DNA from: JAHFUA01 sp963808725
Lineage (GTDB): Bacteria > Acidobacteriota > Terriglobia > Terriglobales > Acidobacteriaceae
NCBI GenBank assembly: GCA_963808725.1
Contig: CAWEGO010000004.1
Span: forward strand, 186,001 to 250,000
DNA length: 64,000 nt
Reading direction: 5' to 3'
The notes beneath the pieces are model-generated. The model worked only from the letters and a program-made list of their open reading frames with translations. It was not told the origin of the DNA and searched no databases. Below are positions 34,473 through 44,612 of this stretch, one piece after another. The position numbers and the translations under genes are program-made. How positions within the stretch are numbered: the first letter of the stretch is position 1; each line of letters opens with the position of its first letter.

Positions 34473-35217
34473 GCGCTCCCTTCAGCTTGACCGACGCCGC
34501 CTGCTTCAACCCCAAGGCGGTCGCGAAACAATAAAGGAACCACACCAGATAATGCGGCAACCACCGCAGCAGGCGAAATCGGCTACGGCCGCTCCGGCGC
34601 TCGTACCAGGCCACGGGAACCTCACCAATCTTCCAGCCCAGACGATGGCACTTGGCCAGTAGCTCCAGGCTGTAGGTAAACCCCATGGTCGATTCGATGG
34701 GGATAGTTTCGAGCACCCGCCGGGAGAACAAGCGAAACCCGTTGCTGGGATCGTGCGTGGGGACGCGTGCTAGGTAGTACAGGACAAACGCGGAGACGCG
34801 GACCAGCACGGCTTTGAGCCATGGGCAGCCTTGCATGCAGCCCCCGGGCATGAGGCGGCTGGCCGCGACAATCTCGCACCCGCGACGAAACTGCTCCACT
34901 ATCAAATCAATGCGCGCCGCATTGTAATCGTCGTCGCCCGGGAAGACGAGCACGGCGGGCGCGGTGCTCTCCTCAAATCCCGTCACCACCGCCCGGTGAG
35001 AGCCTCGGCCACGGTTCTTGACCCAGCGCACCCGGAAGGGGAACGGGGGTGCGTTGTGCACTGCGGCCAGCGTAGTATCGTCATCCCGGTCGTAGCACAG
35101 CAATACGCAGAAGGGCGTGCGGACATGCTCCTGCAAGGCCGCGAGCACAGCCAGGATGGCCTCACCCTCGTTGTAGACCGGGATGATGATGTCGAGTTCT
35201 GTCGCTGTCTCTGGCAA
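34450..35217 (-). CDS. Family 2 glycosyltransferase (dolichyl-phosphate mannosyltransferase-like)
   Basis: A 255-residue GT-A fold enzyme: IIIPVYNEGEAILAVL (donor-site N-terminus), VFPGDDDYNAARID (metal-binding DDD), and a C-terminal hydrophobic stretch. The sequence SNGFRLFSRRVLE is typical of DPM1-like enzymes that load a sugar onto polyprenyl phosphate. The start is TTG 35217, with GAGG 5 nt upstream; it has no ATG alternative in frame. It lies 7 nt after the oxidoreductase gene. Confidence 0.88.
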   Translation of the reverse strand: MPETATELDIIIPVYNEGEAILAVLAALQEHVRTPFCVLLCYDRDDDTTLAAVHNAPPFPFRVRWVKNRGRGSHRAVVTGFEESTAPAVLVFPGDDDYNAARIDLIVEQFRRGCEIVAASRLMPGGCMQGCPWLKAVLVRVSAFVLYYLARVPTHDPSNGFRLFSRRVLETIPIESTMGFTYSLELLAKCHRLGWKIGEVPVAWYERRSGRSRFRLLRWLPHYLVWFLYCFATALGLKQAASVKLKGAHETGSGG

Positions 35218-35224
35218 GGGAGCC

Positions 35225-36250
35225 TCATACTGACTGCCAGGCGCCGCTGCGATCCGCCATGCGGGCGGCTGCCATCAGTTGCTGGACGCGCAGGCCATGG
35301 GCGAGGTTCGGCTCGACCGGCCCCCCGGACAGAACCGCTTCGACAAACCGCCGCACGATAGCGCTCGCGGGCCCGATGCGTCCGTCCAACCGACAGAGCG
35401 GCTCCGGCGTCTGCGTCGAGAAGGCACTGCTTGCGCGTGTCCCCACTGATAATGCAAACCCGTTGACGTAATCGTCGGTTCGGTTTTCCAGCAATAACGT
35501 CCCCTGTTCACCATAGATTTCCAGGCGATGACCCGAACCCAGGAAGGCATCGGCCGCGACCGACAGGGTCACGGGGCATCCACAGGCCAGCTCCAGCCAG
35601 GCATCGACCCGCGCCTCGCCCGCAGCCTCGCGCGGCGTCAGGCGGGCCGCGACCCGCGTCACCGGTCCCAGCAGCCATTCCAGATAATACAGGCTGTGAG
35701 ACACGAAGTTGTTCAGAGCTCCTCCCCCATCGGCGCAGTGCATTTTCCAGGAATCCAGGCCGCGGGCCAAGGCGTAGCTTTCAACCCGCCACGAGACGGC
35801 AACCTGCCGCAGCGAGCCCAGCGTGCCTGCCGCCAGCACCGACCGCGCCTGTTGCCAGGCCGGGACCTCGGGAAAGATGAAATCCATGGCATGGACGACA
35901 CCCGACCTCTGGACCGCGGCCAGCGCTCGCTCCGCCCCGGGCACCTCCGCGGCCAGCGGTTTTTCGCAGAAGACGTGCTTGCCAGCCTCGGCCGCAGCCA
36001 CCACCAAATCGGGCTGTACCACCGGGGGCACGGCGATGGAAACGGCATCCACCTGGTCGCTGGCCAGCATCTGGCGGGCATCTCCATACGCTTGCGCCGT
36101 CCCCAGTTGTTCGGCCACGCGCGCGGCGTGCTCCAGGGTGCGGGCGCAGATGGCGACCACCCGGCAGCGGGGCTCAGCGCGGAATGCCGGCACGTGGACC
36201 TGTTGTCCGAATCCCACGCCGATGATGCCGACCCGCAGCGGCTCCCTCAT
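35225..36250 (-). CDS. Gfo/Idh/MocA-family oxidoreductase
   Basis: A 341-residue NAD(P)-dependent dehydrogenase. The N-terminal Rossmann motif is GIIGVGFGQQVH (8-19); the conserved EKPLA motif is in GKHVFCEKPLAAE near 93-104; and a later His-rich segment (NNFVSHSLYYLEW) is typical of the C-terminal domain. It likely oxidises or reduces a sugar intermediate for the same glycan. Confidence 0.87.
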   Translation of the reverse strand: MREPLRVGIIGVGFGQQVHVPAFRAEPRCRVVAICARTLEHAARVAEQLGTAQAYGDARQMLASDQVDAVSIAVPPVVQPDLVVAAAEAGKHVFCEKPLAAEVPGAERALAAVQRSGVVHAMDFIFPEVPAWQQARSVLAAGTLGSLRQVAVSWRVESYALARGLDSWKMHCADGGGALNNFVSHSLYYLEWLLGPVTRVAARLTPREAAGEARVDAWLELACGCPVTLSVAADAFLGSGHRLEIYGEQGTLLLENRTDDYVNGFALSVGTRASSAFSTQTPEPLCRLDGRIGPASAIVRRFVEAVLSGGPVEPNLAHGLRVQQLMAAARMADRSGAWQSV

Positions 36251-36332
36251 GCGCTGCCGCCGGCGGGCTGGGCAAGCCGCTTCTCAAGTTGCACCATCAC
36301 TCGCATCCAACATACCAGCTTGCATTCCAATC

Positions 36333-37595
36333 CTACTCTCGCGCGGAAGCGTCCTCGGCGGCGCGGCAGCGCGTGAACAGACCGCCCTTTCCCCAAAAGT
36401 TCCAGATATCCACGATCACCTTGTGGCCCAGGTCCAGATTGCGATAGGCGCGGTGGGGAGCGCACAGAATCAGAATGTCGCTTTGTTGGACCACCTCTTC
36501 GAGCGGCAGCAGAGCAGGATCGTCCTGAATGTGGGGATCGGTGGTCAAGACCGATTTGGCGCGAATGGCCAGGATCTTCTTCAGCTTGTAGCTGAGCGAG
36601 AAGCGGGCATCGTCACTTTCCGCCTTGAAGGCCATGCCCAGCAATCCCACGGTCAACTGCTCCAGCGGGTACTGCGCGTCCAGCCGGTCGACAATAAATT
36701 GTGGCATGCCTTCATTGACCAGCATGGCGTGAAAACCCAGGCCGAACTGGTTACGGTAAAAGCTGGCCAGTTGCATGGTGTCTTTGAACAGGCAGGGCCC
36801 TGCCGTCAGGCCGGCACGGGGAAAATCTTTGGACCGCGGATAGTCGCGCTTCATGCCGTCCAGAATGCGGTAATAGTCCACATTGGCGGCGCTGGCAATC
36901 ATGTAGAACTGATTGCTCACCGCAAACTCAATGTAACGATAAGCATTGCTGAAAATCTTCACCAATTCCGCTTCGATGGGAGCCAGTCGCACTACTTCGG
37001 GAGCGATGATACTGAAAAGCTGTGCCGCGTCCTCTTCCGCTTCGGCGGTAGTTCCGCTCACAATCTGAGGAAGGCTCTGCAATTCCTCGATGGCGTGGCC
37101 TTCCACGATGCGCTCGGGACAAAATGCGAGCTTCAGGCGCGTGCCCTTGGACTGCGCATACTTGGCCATGGATTCGGTCACGCCGGGATAGACCGTGGAA
37201 CGAATCACGATGAGTTGTTCCGGGGAAAGAAAGGGAAGCAAATCATCAAAACACCGCGTCATGACGCGCAAGGAAGGAGTCAGAAACTCGTCCACGGGGG
37301 TGCCGATGGTAATCACCACGGCCTGCGCGCCGGCCACATCGTCGGGGCGGCTGGTGAAAGTCAGCAGACCTTTCGCCAGCACCTCCCGCAGCAGCGGCTC
37401 CGCGTCCTGCTCGCGGAATGGCATCTTCCCGCTGCGGATCATTTCCATGGACTGCTGGTTCAGATCGTAGATCAAAACCCGCCGGTTCTTGGTGGCGAAT
37501 ACGATCGACAGCGGCAAGCCCACCCGGCCGGCCCCTCCCACCACGCAGAGGTCTGCCCGCGTCTTGCCCCTCTTGGATCGGGAAGCTTTCTTCAT
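36333..37595 (-). CDS. UDP-glucose/UDP-ManNAc 6-dehydrogenase family protein
   Basis: A 420-residue nucleotide-sugar dehydrogenase that would oxidise C-6 to a uronic acid. Seen: Rossmann CVVGGAGRVGLPLS (the usual GxGxxG with an extra residue, GGAGRVG), IRSTVYPGVTESM, FCPERIVEG (WecC-like), the catalytic cysteine in AGPCLFKD, and a C-terminal UDP-binding part ending in DIWNFWG. WecC-type features favour UDP-ManNAc or another N-acetyl sugar, but this is not certain. ATG 37595 starts just before the Rossmann strand; a TTG at 37610 has the better ribosome site. Confidence 0.85.
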   Translation of the reverse strand: MKKASRSKRGKTRADLCVVGGAGRVGLPLSIVFATKNRRVLIYDLNQQSMEMIRSGKMPFREQDAEPLLREVLAKGLLTFTSRPDDVAGAQAVVITIGTPVDEFLTPSLRVMTRCFDDLLPFLSPEQLIVIRSTVYPGVTESMAKYAQSKGTRLKLAFCPERIVEGHAIEELQSLPQIVSGTTAEAEEDAAQLFSIIAPEVVRLAPIEAELVKIFSNAYRYIEFAVSNQFYMIASAANVDYYRILDGMKRDYPRSKDFPRAGLTAGPCLFKDTMQLASFYRNQFGLGFHAMLVNEGMPQFIVDRLDAQYPLEQLTVGLLGMAFKAESDDARFSLSYKLKKILAIRAKSVLTTDPHIQDDPALLPLEEVVQQSDILILCAPHRAYRNLDLGHKVIVDIWNFWGKGGLFTRCRAAEDASARE

Positions 37596-37664
37596 CGTCT
37601 TATGAGCCAAGGCTTCCTGGTGTGCTGCCGCCGCCCAGGAAAGATGGTCTTTGTGGACTCGGCG

Positions 37665-38201
37665 TCATTGCGCATGCCTACGGTCTTCGCCCACCTGTAA
37701 GTGCCGTCGCATGGCCGCCAGCAGCAGCACCGCCAGATTAAGTGCGTGGTCAATTTTTCCCTCGCCCACCTGGCGGATAAGATCCGACGACTGGCACTGA
37801 ACCAGTTCCACCCCTTCTTCCCGGACAATGGGTGATCGCACCGGCGTCGCGCCGTCGGTGTAGAAACACCAGAGCTTGTTCCCCATCCGTCCGGTGTCTG
37901 GAACTAAGGTGCCGAGAAGTTCGAAGCTTGCGCCTTCGTAGCCCGTTTCTTCGGCCAACTCCCGTCTCGCGGCGGCTTCCGGTGACTCGCCGTTCTCCAC
38001 GTGTCCGCTCGGCAACTCCAGGGTCTCCGCTCCTACCGCCGGCCGGTATTGCCGAACCAGAAGAAAGGAGCCCTCCGCGGTGGCTGCCAGCACGGTGACG
38101 TAATCGTTAGGCCGAACCACATAGTACGGCGCCGCAGAGGCATCCAGCGATCTTGCCACGATGTCGAACCATGGCACCGAAAAAACAACGGTGTCCTTCA
38201 T
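37665..38201 (-). CDS. NUDIX hydrolase (ADP-sugar pyrophosphatase-like)
   Basis: A 178-residue protein with a complete NUDIX box GHVENGESPEAAARRELAEETGY (about 67-89) after LLVRQYRPAVGAETLELPS. The preceding RQYR and ELPSG motifs are those of ADP-ribose/ADP-sugar pyrophosphatases. It probably hydrolyses a nucleotide-sugar or NAD-derived diphosphate. It lies 67 nt downstream of the membrane glycosyltransferase gene. Confidence 0.9.
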   Translation of the reverse strand: MKDTVVFSVPWFDIVARSLDASAAPYYVVRPNDYVTVLAATAEGSFLLVRQYRPAVGAETLELPSGHVENGESPEAAARRELAEETGYEGASFELLGTLVPDTGRMGNKLWCFYTDGATPVRSPIVREEGVELVQCQSSDLIRQVGEGKIDHALNLAVLLLAAMRRHLQVGEDRRHAQ

Positions 38202-38268
38202 CCCTTGTCCTGTGGCCATGCCATTGCGCAACCGAGACGCCACCGCCGGCTCGCCATCACCATCCAAA

Positions 38269-39633
38269 TCAGCAACTCACCCCCGTTTTGGACGCCAAGG
38301 ACTGCTGCATTTCCACCTCGCGGAGCAGGGGCTGAGTTCTGCTGCCCTCTCGGGCGCGCAGCCAGGACACCACGGCACACGACGCGAGAATCACAATTTC
38401 AGGCTCCACGGGCTGCCGGTAGCCCCTTTCCGGAAGGGTGAAGTAGTAGACAAGTGGGAACACAAGCAGCACCAGCGCATAAGGCATCGCCCTATCCGGG
38501 GTTGTTCGAAAAGCCCTTCTAAGCCCGGCAATCGCCAGAAGGGTAAACGCCGTACAGAAAACAATGTTCGCTGGATCGAACGGCTCTTCGCGCAGATATT
38601 CCCGCCGAAAACTCCAATACCCGGTCCATATGTACACAAACCTGCGAACCGAACGCCGTAACGTAATCCCCGGGTTGCTCTTGATGAAGGCGAACATCTC
38701 GCGCCACTTCCCAGTCATGTACGCGTGTTCTCCCAGCCGTTGAAATTGCGCCATCTCCACCGCGTTTCCACAGGGATCCTGCAACTCATCGTTCCAATGC
38801 AGCGCGTTTCCGACGTTCCCGTCGAGGAAGGCTAAAGGAAAGCCGTCCTTCAGGAACACGGGTCCATGAAAAGTCCGATAATTGCGCACCAGCCAAGGTG
38901 CCAAGGTGATCAGCACGGCCAACCCGGCGGCGGCCGCCGGAAGCCTCCACTTTCTTCTTTGCCGGCGCAGCCGGTAGCAGACCCATCCGACCAGGAACGG
39001 CAGAGTGCCCAACACCACGGGATTGCCCAGCGCGCTCACGCCCCACAGCAATCCAAACCCGGCCCACGCCCAAAGCCGGGTCGAGTTTTCCAGATGCAGC
39101 GCGATCAAGAGCAGCCAGGTGAGCAGTAAAGCGGTGAGCGCATGGTCCCACATCGAGTCGGCGGAGAAGTACACGGCATAGGGAAAGAACGCCCAGGTCC
39201 AGGTGGCCCAGCGCGCCTCCCGGACTCCAAAGCTCTTCTTCGCCAAGAGGAAGATGGGCACACAGGTGAGAGCCGAGAACAGACTGTTCAGAGTCAGGAA
39301 CGCCAGGGCTGCGGTCTTGGTATAGATCCCGAACAGCGCCATAAGCGCAGCCAGGAGATAAGGAAGGACCGGCGCGATCTCTGCCGTGGGTCCGGTATTT
39401 GCCCAATAGTAGGGATTGCTGAAGCCATGGCCGGTAACAATGGAATAGGCGATTTTGCCGGTCTCGTAGCCGAATTCCCAGTGATCGCGGCCGGGATCCA
39501 AGAAGCCTTGATAGGTGAAACCGACCACTACCAGGCGCACCGCCAAGGCGACGAGCGTGGCCCACAGCAAAGTCTGGCGAGTGCGATCGTTGCCGTTCGG
39601 CTCGTACAGGCTGGGGTCAGTCTGTTTCGTCAT
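38269..39633 (-). CDS. Membrane glycosyltransferase-like protein (GT39/ArnT-like fold)
   Basis: A 454-residue polytopic protein with about 10 hydrophobic segments. The N-terminal region has a periplasmic acidic patch DPGRDHWEFGYETGKIA typical of the catalytic loop of GT-C enzymes, and a large loop before the last helices. Such proteins take sugar from a polyprenyl-phosphate donor, the product of the GT2 type encoded at 34450. It is the first gene of the leftward sugar cluster. Confidence 0.78.
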   Translation of the reverse strand: MTKQTDPSLYEPNGNDRTRQTLLWATLVALAVRLVVVGFTYQGFLDPGRDHWEFGYETGKIAYSIVTGHGFSNPYYWANTGPTAEIAPVLPYLLAALMALFGIYTKTAALAFLTLNSLFSALTCVPIFLLAKKSFGVREARWATWTWAFFPYAVYFSADSMWDHALTALLLTWLLLIALHLENSTRLWAWAGFGLLWGVSALGNPVVLGTLPFLVGWVCYRLRRQRRKWRLPAAAAGLAVLITLAPWLVRNYRTFHGPVFLKDGFPLAFLDGNVGNALHWNDELQDPCGNAVEMAQFQRLGEHAYMTGKWREMFAFIKSNPGITLRRSVRRFVYIWTGYWSFRREYLREEPFDPANIVFCTAFTLLAIAGLRRAFRTTPDRAMPYALVLLVFPLVYYFTLPERGYRQPVEPEIVILASCAVVSWLRAREGSRTQPLLREVEMQQSLASKTGVSC

Positions 39634-39886
39634 CAGGATTGGTGGCTGGCCCGCGGAACTGGCGTGAGCATCGCGATTCTACAAGGAGCACGGATTCCAC
39701 GATAGTGTTGGCAGAGCCTGCAGTTTTGGATTGTACCATCCGCAAACCCTCCCTCATGCCCTTCACTTTTCCGCGAGCCGGGGAACCTCACTCAACCCGT
39801 CTGCGACTCCGGCCCGCTCTTCCTGATCACCGCAGGACTCGATAAGATAGAGAGGCACGTCTCGGACCTTGGCGGAACCCATCCGG

Positions 39887-41113
39887 ATGAACCAGCACTC
39901 CCACCTGCAAAGCATAGTGACCGGCGAAGTCATCGGAGTTGCGCTGGGCATGTTCCGGCAGTATAAGGTGCGCTTTTCGCTGACGGCGCTGGGAGTGGCC
40001 CTCGGCACCGCGTCGCTGGTCCTGGTGGTGACCATCGGGCTGACGGGCAAGGAGTACATCCTCGATCAGATTCGCGGCATTGGGGCCAACATGATCCGCG
40101 CTTTCTACGAAGGCGACCCCGCCAGCACCGCAGTGCATGACTACCTGACGACGGAAGACATGCGGGCGGTGCAGCAGCAGGTGCCGAGCGTGGTGGCGGC
40201 TTCGCCGCTGCTGTCCCTGACGGAAGTCATTCCCATCGGCGGAGGGAAGGTACAAGAGGTGCGGATGTTCGGGGTGGACCCCCAGTACCAGCAGATTCGC
40301 AATCTGGATGTGCTGGCGGGGCGCTTTTTTGACGATCTGGACAGCCAGGAGCATGCCAAGGTCGCGGATCTCACCGAGACTCTGGCCAAGCGCATGTTCG
40401 GGAGTTCGGAGGCCGCCCTCGGCCGTACCTTGCGCATCAGCGGCCTGCCCTTCACCGTCATTGGCACCTTCAAGGAACGGGTGGAGACCTTCGGGCAGTC
40501 GGAGCTGGCCGGAGGGAATGCCGTCCTGATCCCCTACAGTGTCTGCCGGTATTTCATTCCCGGAAACACGGTGCACCAGCTATTCTTCAGCGTAGCCGAT
40601 CCCGCGCAAGTAGAGCCGGCGACGCAGCAGATTCAAAGCATTCTCCACTCCCGTCACCGGCCGGAGTCGGTGTACCGGGTGGAGAACCTGACGCAGTTGC
40701 TCAGCGTGGCGGCCAAGACCGCCAACGCCCTGACGGTAGTGCTGTTGCTGGTGGCCATGGTGACGCTGGTGGTGGGCGGCATGGGGATCATGAACATCAT
40801 GCTGGCCACCGTGACCGCCCGCACCTATGAGATCGGCCTGCGCAAAGCGGTCGGCGCCACCGCCGCGGAAATCCGCCTGCAGTTTCTGGCCGAAGCCGTG
40901 CTCATCTCCCTCATTGGCGGGGTCATCGGCATTGCTATAGGGCTGGCGCTCCCCCTCTCCCTGCGCGTCTTCACCAGCTACGATATCCCGATTTCGGGGC
41001 TGTCGGTGATCGTCGCCCTAGCCAGCTCATCGCTGGTCGGCATCGTCTTTGGCACGGCGCCGGCGGCCCGCGCCGCCCACATGGACCCCATCCAGAGCCT
41101 GCGCTACCAGTAG
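39887..41113 (+). CDS. MacB/FtsX-type ABC transporter permease
   Basis: A 408-residue permease with the MacB topology: one N-terminal helix (FSLTALGVALGTASLVLVVTIG), a large periplasmic domain (about 60-280) and three C-terminal helices with the FtsX signature TARTYEIGLRKAVGATAAEI. No ATPase is encoded next to it, so it must share one. ATG 39887 lacks a strong ribosome site; a TTG 18 nt upstream is possible. It is divergent from the sugar operon. Confidence 0.88.
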   Translation: MNQHSHLQSIVTGEVIGVALGMFRQYKVRFSLTALGVALGTASLVLVVTIGLTGKEYILDQIRGIGANMIRAFYEGDPASTAVHDYLTTEDMRAVQQQVPSVVAASPLLSLTEVIPIGGGKVQEVRMFGVDPQYQQIRNLDVLAGRFFDDLDSQEHAKVADLTETLAKRMFGSSEAALGRTLRISGLPFTVIGTFKERVETFGQSELAGGNAVLIPYSVCRYFIPGNTVHQLFFSVADPAQVEPATQQIQSILHSRHRPESVYRVENLTQLLSVAAKTANALTVVLLLVAMVTLVVGGMGIMNIMLATVTARTYEIGLRKAVGATAAEIRLQFLAEAVLISLIGGVIGIAIGLALPLSLRVFTSYDIPISGLSVIVALASSSLVGIVFGTAPAARAAHMDPIQSLRYQ

Positions 41114-41129
41114 CCGGGAAGGCTTGCCG

Positions 41130-42974
41130 CTACTCCTGCGGCTGGTTCGAGAACAAATATTTCCCCCCAGCTTCGCGCACCAGGTTGGGCGGCCCTCCCG
41201 GCAGCATCTTCAGCCGTGGCAGCTCGCTTTCCTCCACCAGCAGGTAACAGCGCTGGGGCTCGAACCACAGGCGCTTCAGATCGTTATCGTCGATGAAAAC
41301 CTTGGGGGCTTCGGGGTGGTACGACCCGTACTCCATACTCGCGACCCTGCTATTGAGCAGCAGGGCCTGGCGGCCGCTGTAGAAAAACACCGAAGAGAAA
41401 GCGTAATAATGCTCCACGATGAGTTGGCCCGGCGGCAGGTGCTTGAGCTCCTGCGCCAGGGGATAGGAGGACAGGTAGCTGTCGAAACCTGTCATGCCCA
41501 CCCGGGCGGCGTGCAGGAACACCAGCATCATCAGGGCTATCGCGCCGTACGCTCGGCGGCCCCGAAGGATTGTGAGCCCGGCGGCGCCGATCAGAAACGC
41601 CACCCCGGCCAAGGCCAGCGGCAACCGCAGGTAGGCGAAAGAGTGCAGGGTCAGGTCTTCCATGTGCCCTAACGATAGCGTGTACGCCTGCGGGTTGCGG
41701 CTGAGGGCTTGCGAGATGTCACCCGGAGTGGGCACGGCCCGCACGGCATAGAGGATGGCCGCCACCGTGGCCAGGCACACCGCCGCGACCGCCGCCAGCA
41801 ATTTTCTTGCGATTTCCAGCCACCGGCTGCCGCTGGCCATGGCCGATCCAATCAGCAGCGCCAGCGCCGGGTACGCCGGCAGCGAGTAATACTCCTGCGT
41901 GGTGGATAAGGTGAAGAAACCCATCACCACGCCGATCCAGCACAGCGCCAGCAGCCGGGCGCGGCCGGCGCGGTCCGCCGGGCGATAGTTCAACCCCACG
42001 GCAGCCGGAAGAAAGGCGCTCCAGGGGAACAGCCACAGCAGCAGGTACGCCCAGAAGAGCGCGCGCGGCACCGTGTTGTAATCGCGGGGATAGCGCATGT
42101 TCAGGAAGCGGAACACGTGCTCATTCAGGAAGTAGAACCAGAAGAAACCGTGATAGTGCCCGGGCTCGCTTTTCCAGGTGAAGTCGAAGTACGGCGGATT
42201 TTGCAGGATGGCCAGAACGTGCCAGGGCGCCGCGATCAACAGCATGGCGCCCGCGGCATAGAACGGATGCAGGCGTTGCCATGTCGAGCGCTGGAAGCAC
42301 TGGCCCGTCCAAAGCAGATAGAGCAGCGCCGTGCCCGCGGGGAACACCACGGCGATCAATCCCTTCACCAGCAGCCCCGCACCCAGGCTCGCACCCAGCG
42401 CCAAAGACCATCGCCGCCGGTGGGGCTCATCGGGTTCCAGCAAGCGCAGAAACGCGTAAAGCGCCACGGTGATGGCCAGGGTCAGGGCGGCATCGGGAAT
42501 CACGATGCGGGTGAACAGCCACAGCCCGACGCAAGTAGCCATCGCCAGCCCCGAGTAAAGTCCAGCCGGTTCTCCGAACCCCCAGCGCGCGAAGCGGGTG
42601 ATCGTCAAACACAGTCCCAGCACGGCCAACACCACCCACAGCCTGGCCGCCCAGTCATGGGCTCCGAAACAGCGGTAAGAAATCGCTTCTAGCCAGAAGC
42701 CCAGCGGAGCTTTTTCCAGGTAGGGAACGCCATCGAGCTGCGCCGTGACCCAGTTTCCGGAGGTCAGCATATTGCGCCCGATCTGCGCCAGCACCGCGTC
42801 GGTGTCGTCGAGCAGGTGGGGCGGGCTGAACATGCAGCCCACAAAAATGGCCGCGGCCACCAGCAGCACGATTAGATCAGAAGGGAAGAGCCATTTCCTG
42901 GCGGACTCGGTGTTGCATCCCGTTTGCGGCGCCGTCAGCGCTTCCGCCAATGGAATACGATTAGAAGTCCCCAT
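41130..42974 (-). CDS. Family 39-type glycosyltransferase (ArnT/PMT-like)
   Basis: A 614-residue GT-C membrane protein with about 12 helices. The first periplasmic loop contains the expected acidic pair in LLDDTDAVLAQIGRNML and the conserved GVPYLEKAPLGFW segment of PMT_2/ArnT enzymes. A C-terminal soluble part follows. It would transfer a sugar from polyprenyl phosphate to lipid A, glycan or protein at the outer face of the inner membrane. It is not contiguous with the sugar operon but is on the same strand. Confidence 0.85.
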   Translation of the reverse strand: MGTSNRIPLAEALTAPQTGCNTESARKWLFPSDLIVLLVAAAIFVGCMFSPPHLLDDTDAVLAQIGRNMLTSGNWVTAQLDGVPYLEKAPLGFWLEAISYRCFGAHDWAARLWVVLAVLGLCLTITRFARWGFGEPAGLYSGLAMATCVGLWLFTRIVIPDAALTLAITVALYAFLRLLEPDEPHRRRWSLALGASLGAGLLVKGLIAVVFPAGTALLYLLWTGQCFQRSTWQRLHPFYAAGAMLLIAAPWHVLAILQNPPYFDFTWKSEPGHYHGFFWFYFLNEHVFRFLNMRYPRDYNTVPRALFWAYLLLWLFPWSAFLPAAVGLNYRPADRAGRARLLALCWIGVVMGFFTLSTTQEYYSLPAYPALALLIGSAMASGSRWLEIARKLLAAVAAVCLATVAAILYAVRAVPTPGDISQALSRNPQAYTLSLGHMEDLTLHSFAYLRLPLALAGVAFLIGAAGLTILRGRRAYGAIALMMLVFLHAARVGMTGFDSYLSSYPLAQELKHLPPGQLIVEHYYAFSSVFFYSGRQALLLNSRVASMEYGSYHPEAPKVFIDDNDLKRLWFEPQRCYLLVEESELPRLKMLPGGPPNLVREAGGKYLFSNQPQE

Positions 42975-43154
42975 GCCTGGTGAGCGAATTGGTTTGTCCT
43001 TTCAAGTGATCTCACATCATCTCGACGGCCCGGCAGCGCGGCGAGGGGCGGAACCGCCGCGCCGTCCTGAATTTTCAGTATATTGACCAGCCGCGGATTC
43101 TGCACCTCGCCGGCGCTCGCGGGCGAAGGGTAGCGAAGCTGTAGAACACCCAGC

Positions 43155-44429
43155 TCATTGCTGCGCCAGCGCCCACTTCTCCAACTCGCCGGTCGAGCGC
43201 AGAAGCTCCATCTGCGCGTGCTCCACCAGGTAGCTGGCGTCGAGGTACGCGGAATACTTCTGGCCCTCGGCCAGGCGGGCGTTGGCTTCGTCGCTCAGCG
43301 TTGCGGTTCCGGCCTGGAGCTTGGTCTGGATGGTGTCCACGTCGGCGCGGGCCAACTGGTATTCCAGGCGGGCGACCTCGCGCGCGGCGGCAAGCTGCGC
43401 CACCTGGCGCTGCAGCTTGCGGGTGTCATTCGAGACTTTGTTCTTCGCCTCTTCGGCTTGGTGGCGAGCCTGGACGGCTTCGGCGTCAGCGACGCCGGCG
43501 CGCGCCCGCTGCGACATATTGAAGAAGGGAAAGTGGATGGCCACGCCGACAACGCCGTTGTTTCGCTGGTACTGCTTGAAGAATTCCTGGTAGTTATTGT
43601 AGGTGGTCAGCAGGCCGTATTGGCCGACGAAATCCACCGACGGCCAGAACTGCTTGTGCTCGCCGCGGGCGCGGAGCAGCTTGGCGTCGGCCTGGGCGAA
43701 GGCCAGCTTGACGGCCGGGCTGACGGACGCGCTCTTAGCCGCCAGATCGTCGCTCTGGTTGACCTCGGGAAGCTGCGGGATCGACTCGGTGACGGTCTCG
43801 ATCCCGTCCGCGGGCACCCCGGTAAGCTGCGCCAGCAGGTTACGCAGGACGTCGACATTGCCTTCCACCTGGGCGATACTCATGCGCACGCGCGCGCTGG
43901 CCAGCTTGGCGCGGGTGAGTTCGAGCTGAGGTTCGATCCCCGCCTGCACGCGCTCGGAGGCGATCTGCTCGGCGTGCAGGGCCTCCTGCTCTTGCTCGCG
44001 GAGCAGATTGAGCGCCGTGACCAGGCGGTCGAGTTGGGTGTAGGTGACGGCAGTCTCCAGAATGGCCTCCTGGCGCTTGTCCTCGCTGCTGAAGGCGGTG
44101 GCATCCCACTCGGCGTGCGCGGCGCGCACGAAGTCACGCTGCGCGGGATTGATGAGATAGCCCATCGTGCTCGCGCTGATGGCCGTCGGCGCCGAGCCTT
44201 CAATGCTCAGCGGGAATCCCCAGGACTTGGCCAGGCCCGAGCCCACAATGAGCTGTGGGATGTACATGCGCGCGGCCTCCAGATAGGCCTGGTGGGCGCG
44301 CGCCTGGTCGGTGGCGCTGACCACAGCGCTGCGCTTGGCCGCCAGTTCAATGGCTTGGCGGAAGGGAAGCGGCTCGGCGCAGGCGCAAGACGCCAGCGTC
44401 AGGACGGCGATGAGGCGAAGAATCTTCAT
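43155..44429 (-). CDS. TolC-like outer-membrane efflux protein
   Basis: A 424-residue protein with signal peptide (MKILRLIAVLTLASCACAEP) and two OEP repeats: long heptad-rich helices containing LTRAKLASARVRMS and QARHQAEEAKNKVSNDTRKL, with beta strands expected between them. It forms a trimeric channel across the outer membrane for tripartite export. ATG 44429 follows AGGTGAT. No adaptor (MFP) gene is close, but several FtsX/MacB-like permeases occur in the window. Confidence 0.88.
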   Translation of the reverse strand: MKILRLIAVLTLASCACAEPLPFRQAIELAAKRSAVVSATDQARAHQAYLEAARMYIPQLIVGSGLAKSWGFPLSIEGSAPTAISASTMGYLINPAQRDFVRAAHAEWDATAFSSEDKRQEAILETAVTYTQLDRLVTALNLLREQEQEALHAEQIASERVQAGIEPQLELTRAKLASARVRMSIAQVEGNVDVLRNLLAQLTGVPADGIETVTESIPQLPEVNQSDDLAAKSASVSPAVKLAFAQADAKLLRARGEHKQFWPSVDFVGQYGLLTTYNNYQEFFKQYQRNNGVVGVAIHFPFFNMSQRARAGVADAEAVQARHQAEEAKNKVSNDTRKLQRQVAQLAAAREVARLEYQLARADVDTIQTKLQAGTATLSDEANARLAEGQKYSAYLDASYLVEHAQMELLRSTGELEKWALAQQ

Positions 44430-44612
44430 GGCATCACCTGGGTGGATAGAGTTCGTGCAGCAAAGGGCGAGTATAGCGGGATCGGGAGGATGCAATCAGA
44501 CGAATTCGGGGCCGGGCCACTCTGAAAACAACTTAGCCCGGTTCGTCAGATTCTGCCGCCTCCGGTTGGCTGGCGGAAGAACGACAGTCGTGTTGGCCTG
44601 GAGAAACTGACC

